From: Antrihabitans cavernicola
GTDB lineage: Bacteria; Actinomycetota; Actinomycetes; Mycobacteriales; Mycobacteriaceae
Direction: 5' to 3'
Length of the DNA stretch: 64,000 nucleotides
NCBI RefSeq assembly: GCF_008297975.1
Contig: NZ_VLNY01000006.1
Location: 248,001-312,000 of the forward strand
Shown piece after piece: positions 61,268 to 64,000 of this stretch (position 1 is its first letter; each line of letters opens with the position of its first letter). Position numbers and translations under genes: made by a program. Under the pieces are notes generated by a model. The model ran no database searches. It saw nothing but the letters and a program-made list of their open reading frames with translations, and was not told where the DNA came from.

Positions 61268-62026
61268 GTGACCGATCAGCACGCGACGCCGAGCGCTGCT
61301 GGCGTCGACGCAGCGGTCACCACGGCAAAGTCGCTGCATCTGGCCAGGGACATTCCCCAGGCCACAGTCTCGCGGCTTGCGACCTACCTTCGTGTTCTGA
61401 CCGGCATGGTCGATGACGGAATCCTGATCGTATCGAGTGAAGAACTGGCCGCTGCGGCGGGTGTCGGTTCTGCGAAGCTCCGCAAGGATCTGTCCTTCCT
61501 AGGCCCCAACGGGGTTCGCGGTGTCGGCTACGACGTCGCCCGGTTGCGTGCCCGAATCGAAATCGCCCTCGGCCTGGATCAGGGGCATCGCGTGATTCTG
61601 GTCGGCGTCGGCAACCTTGGCCGCGCGCTTGCGGGCTACGGCGGCTTCGGGCGCCGCGGCTTCTCGATCGTTGGGCTGTTCGATACCGATCCGACGCTCG
61701 TCGGCACCGCCATCGCCGGTATCGACATTCGCGACAGCAATCAGCTCGACGCGGCCTGCGCCGAACTCGAGCCGACCATTGCCGTGCTCGCCGTTCCGGA
61801 CTCGGCAGCGCAGCACACCTGCGACCGACTGGTCGCCGCCGGTTTGCGCTGCATCCTGAGCTTCTCGCCGCTGATGTTGACCGCGCCCGCCCATGTGGAG
61901 ATTCGACGCGTCGACCTCGCCGTGGAAATGCAGATGCTGTCGTTCAGCAGCGCACGCAATGCCGAAGGCGAGGCAGTGCCGGTGCCCGCACATGCGACCA
62001 GCAACGGATCGGTGGTAGCCCCATGA
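61268..62026 (+). CDS. rex: Redox-sensing transcriptional repressor Rex
   Basis: 252-residue Rex. The N-terminal winged helix ([36 protein letters not shown]) is followed by a Rossmann domain with GVGNLGRAL that senses NADH/NAD+. Rex lifts repression of respiratory and heme genes when oxygen is scarce. It starts at GTG 61268 with GAGGAG upstream and overlaps hemA by 4 bp, the same rex-hemAC order as in Streptomyces but absent from M. tuberculosis. Confidence 0.92.
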   Translation: MTDQHATPSAAGVDAAVTTAKSLHLARDIPQATVSRLATYLRVLTGMVDDGILIVSSEELAAAAGVGSAKLRKDLSFLGPNGVRGVGYDVARLRARIEIALGLDQGHRVILVGVGNLGRALAGYGGFGRRGFSIVGLFDTDPTLVGTAIAGIDIRDSNQLDAACAELEPTIAVLAVPDSAAQHTCDRLVAAGLRCILSFSPLMLTAPAHVEIRRVDLAVEMQMLSFSSARNAEGEAVPVPAHATSNGSVVAP

Positions 62027-63444
62027 GTGTTCTGCTCCTCGGAATTTCGCACCGCAGCGCGCCGGTCTCGGTGCTGGAGCGGGTCGCGATTTCCGAGTCC
62101 GATCGGCCGAAGCTGACCGACCGGATGCTTGCGTCGAGCCACGTCTCCGAGGCGATGATCGTCTCCACCTGCAACCGCGTCGAGCTCTACGCCGTCGTCG
62201 ACGCCTTCCACGGCGCGCTTGCCGAGGTCGGCGAGATGCTGGCAGAGCATGCGGGCCTGCCGCTGCCCGACCTGACCAAGCACGCGTACGTCCGCTACAG
62301 CGAGGCCGCGGCGGAGCACCTGTTCGCGGTGGCGAGCGGGCTCGATTCGATGGTGATCGGCGAGCAGCAGATCCTCGGCCAGATCCGTTCCGCGTATGCC
62401 GCATCCGATGCGCAGCAGGCGTCGGGCCGGGTCTTGCACGAACTTGCCCAGCAGGCGTTGCGCGTCGGCAAGCGGGTTCATGCGGAAACCGGCATCGACT
62501 CGGCTGGTGCGTCGGTGGTGTCGGTGGCGCTGGATCGGGCCGCCGGAATCCTCGGGGACGGTCAGCTGGTCGGCAAGCAGGCAGTCGTGTTCGGCGCCGG
62601 TGCGATGGGCGGCCTCTCGGTGGCCGCGCTGACCCGCAGCGGTATCGGCCGGATCGTCGTGGTCAACCGGACCATGGAGCGTGCAGAGCACCTCGCCGCC
62701 ACGGCGAAGTCGCACGGGGTCGAAGCCGACGCCGTCGATATCGCGAACCTGTCGTCGGCCATGTCCGATGCCGACATTCTCATCACCTGTACCGGCGCGG
62801 TCGGTACCGTCGTCACGCTCGCGGATGCGCACCTCGCGCTGTCCAAGCGAGCACACGACCGACCGCTGGTGATCTGCGACCTCGGCCTGCCGCGCGACGT
62901 CGAGCATGCTGTTGCCGGGTTGCCCGGCGTGACCGTCATCGACATGGAAACCCTGCAGCGTGATCCGGCCGCCGGTGCTGCCAGCGCCGATGCCGATGCT
63001 GCCCGCGAGATCGTGGCGGGCGAGTTGGCCGCGTACCTGTCCGGTCAGCGGTTGGCGGAGGTCACTCCCACCGTCACCGCGCTGCGTCAGCGCGCCGCCG
63101 AGGTGGTCGAAGCCGAGCTGATGCGCCTGGAGTCGCGGCTACCCGGACTGGACGACCCGCAGCGCGACGAGGTTGCGCGCACCGTGCGCCGCGTCGTCGA
63201 CAAGCTGCTGCACGCGCCGACGGTGCGGGTGAAGCAACTCGCTGCCACCCCCGGCGGGGATACCTACGCCGAGGCGCTGCGCGAGCTGTTCGAATTGAAG
63301 CCCGGTGCCGCCCAGTCGGTTGCGACGCCGATGGAGATCAGCGCCAACCCGTCCGCCCGGCAGCTGGAGACCTCGATCGAATTGGCCGACGACTTCACCA
63401 CCGGTCAGTTCAACGAGCACGACGCCTGGGGGGCTGCGCAGTGA
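62023..63444 (+). CDS. hemA: Glutamyl-tRNA reductase
   Basis: 473-residue HemA that reduces Glu-tRNA to glutamate-1-semialdehyde, the first committed step of heme synthesis. GISHRSAPV, the nucleophilic Cys in [10 protein letters not shown] (near residue 50), [10 protein letters not shown] and the NADPH-binding GAGAMGGLS are conserved; a helical dimerisation domain follows. Coupled to rex upstream and hemC downstream by 4-bp overlaps. Confidence 0.95.
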   Translation: MSVLLLGISHRSAPVSVLERVAISESDRPKLTDRMLASSHVSEAMIVSTCNRVELYAVVDAFHGALAEVGEMLAEHAGLPLPDLTKHAYVRYSEAAAEHLFAVASGLDSMVIGEQQILGQIRSAYAASDAQQASGRVLHELAQQALRVGKRVHAETGIDSAGASVVSVALDRAAGILGDGQLVGKQAVVFGAGAMGGLSVAALTRSGIGRIVVVNRTMERAEHLAATAKSHGVEADAVDIANLSSAMSDADILITCTGAVGTVVTLADAHLALSKRAHDRPLVICDLGLPRDVEHAVAGLPGVTVIDMETLQRDPAAGAASADADAAREIVAGELAAYLSGQRLAEVTPTVTALRQRAAEVVEAELMRLESRLPGLDDPQRDEVARTVRRVVDKLLHAPTVRVKQLAATPGGDTYAEALRELFELKPGAAQSVATPMEISANPSARQLETSIELADDFTTGQFNEHDAWGAAQ

Positions 63445-64000
63445 CCGCACCCACTTACGTTGCCCGCGAAGCCGTTCCGGGCGTCGACACCGGCCGGATC
63501 CTCAAGATCGGCACCCGCGGCAGCCTGTTGGCGTTGACGCAGGCCGGAACCGTGCGCGACGCCTTGATCGCCACTGGACATCAAGCGGAGCTGGTTGTCG
63601 TGCGCACTGCGGGCGACGAGTCGGCAGCTCCGGTTCAGGAGATCGGCGTCGGCGTGTTCACCACCGCGCTGCGCGATGAATTGTTCTCGGGCGCAGTCGA
63701 TATCGCCGTGCACTCGTACAAGGATCTGCCGACCGCGCCGGACGAGCGATTCGTGATCGCCGCCATTCCGCCGCGTGAGGACTCGCGAGATGCCCTCGTC
63801 GCACGCGATGGACTTGTCCTCGGCGAGCTCCCTGCGGGTTCCAAGGTCGGGACCTCGGCTCCACGGCGCGCCGCGCAGTTGCGGGCACTGGGGCTGGGCC
63901 TCGACGTCGTTCCGTTGCGCGGCAACCTCGACACCCGATTGCGCAAGGTCGCCGACGGCGAGCTGGACGCGGTTGTCGTTGCCCGCGCAGGTCTTTCGCG
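63441..64000 (+). CDS. hemC: Hydroxymethylbilane synthase, N-terminal part
   Basis: Porphobilinogen deaminase that links four porphobilinogens into hydroxymethylbilane. About 186 codons are in the window before the right edge. The [13 protein letters not shown] start, HSYKDLPT and the Arg-rich [12 protein letters not shown] dipyrromethane-binding segment are present. GTG at 63441 overlaps the hemA stop. An extra 15-20 residues precede the family core. Confidence 0.93.
   Translation, partial: MTAPTYVAREAVPGVDTGRILKIGTRGSLLALTQAGTVRDALIATGHQAELVVVRTAGDESAAPVQEIGVGVFTTALRDELFSGAVDIAVHSYKDLPTAPDERFVIAAIPPREDSRDALVARDGLVLGELPAGSKVGTSAPRRAAQLRALGLGLDVVPLRGNLDTRLRKVADGELDAVVVARAGLS

Overview
This is about 64 kb of high-GC DNA with densely packed genes from an actinobacterium of the mycolic-acid group (Mycobacteriales), most like Rhodococcus or Nocardia. 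The evidence is an mshA mycothiol gene, an hbhA-like gene with a lysine-rich tail, the senX3-regX3 pair, a 33-residue bS22 gene next to a BldC-like helix-turn-helix gene, and gene order that follows Mycobacterium tuberculosis Rv0472c to Rv0510 from about 14.5 kb to the right edge. Synteny statements come from remembered gene order, not from a search.

Layout. 1-13 kb is accessory: an acyl-CoA ligase running off the left edge, a TetR/SDR divergent pair with a clear operator, a three-gene reductase/methyltransferase operon, an HtrA-like membrane protease, a small secreted protein, a 13E12-type HNH gene, and a four-gene operon (PPK2, membrane protein, ParB-like protein, Na+/H+-type antiporter). 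13-19 kb returns to the conserved backbone (TetR, DUF445, XRE regulator, hbhA, DUF2516). 19-27.5 kb holds inserted metabolic modules: AurF-like diiron oxygenase/MerR/hydrolase, then nitrilase, GntR, MHS transporter and DUF2848 sharing one operator motif, then purU. 27.5-39 kb has deoC, DUF2993, a truncated AbiEi-like gene, an unknown Rossmann-like protein, an operon of two DUF2505 proteins with a methyltransferase and an acyl-CoA dehydrogenase, murB and an SDR. 38-40.8 kb pairs a TauD-type sulfonate/sulfate-ester dioxygenase with a divergent ROK regulator that is preceded by a leaderless, cysteine-rich leader peptide. 40.8-43.8 kb is an accessory block (frameshifted tocopherol-cyclase-like gene, vapBC, thioesterase, hydrolase). 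43.8-64 kb is the core cluster mshA, ybjN-like, gpmA, senX3, regX3, Rv0495c-like, ppx, isomerase, proC, bS22, galE-like, acyltransferase, serB1, rex, hemA, hemC.

Between genes there are several families of long palindromes, mostly at convergent gene ends, and many operators that can be read directly (TetR, GntR, MerR, VapBC, Rex). Leaderless starts are frequent, several with a TACCGT -10 box. The most interesting new signals are the cysteine-rich leader peptide at 39300-39413 and a DUF559/AbiEi-like gene that sits inside a split palindromic repeat at 49-50 kb. No tRNA, rRNA, CRISPR array or complete insertion sequence was seen.
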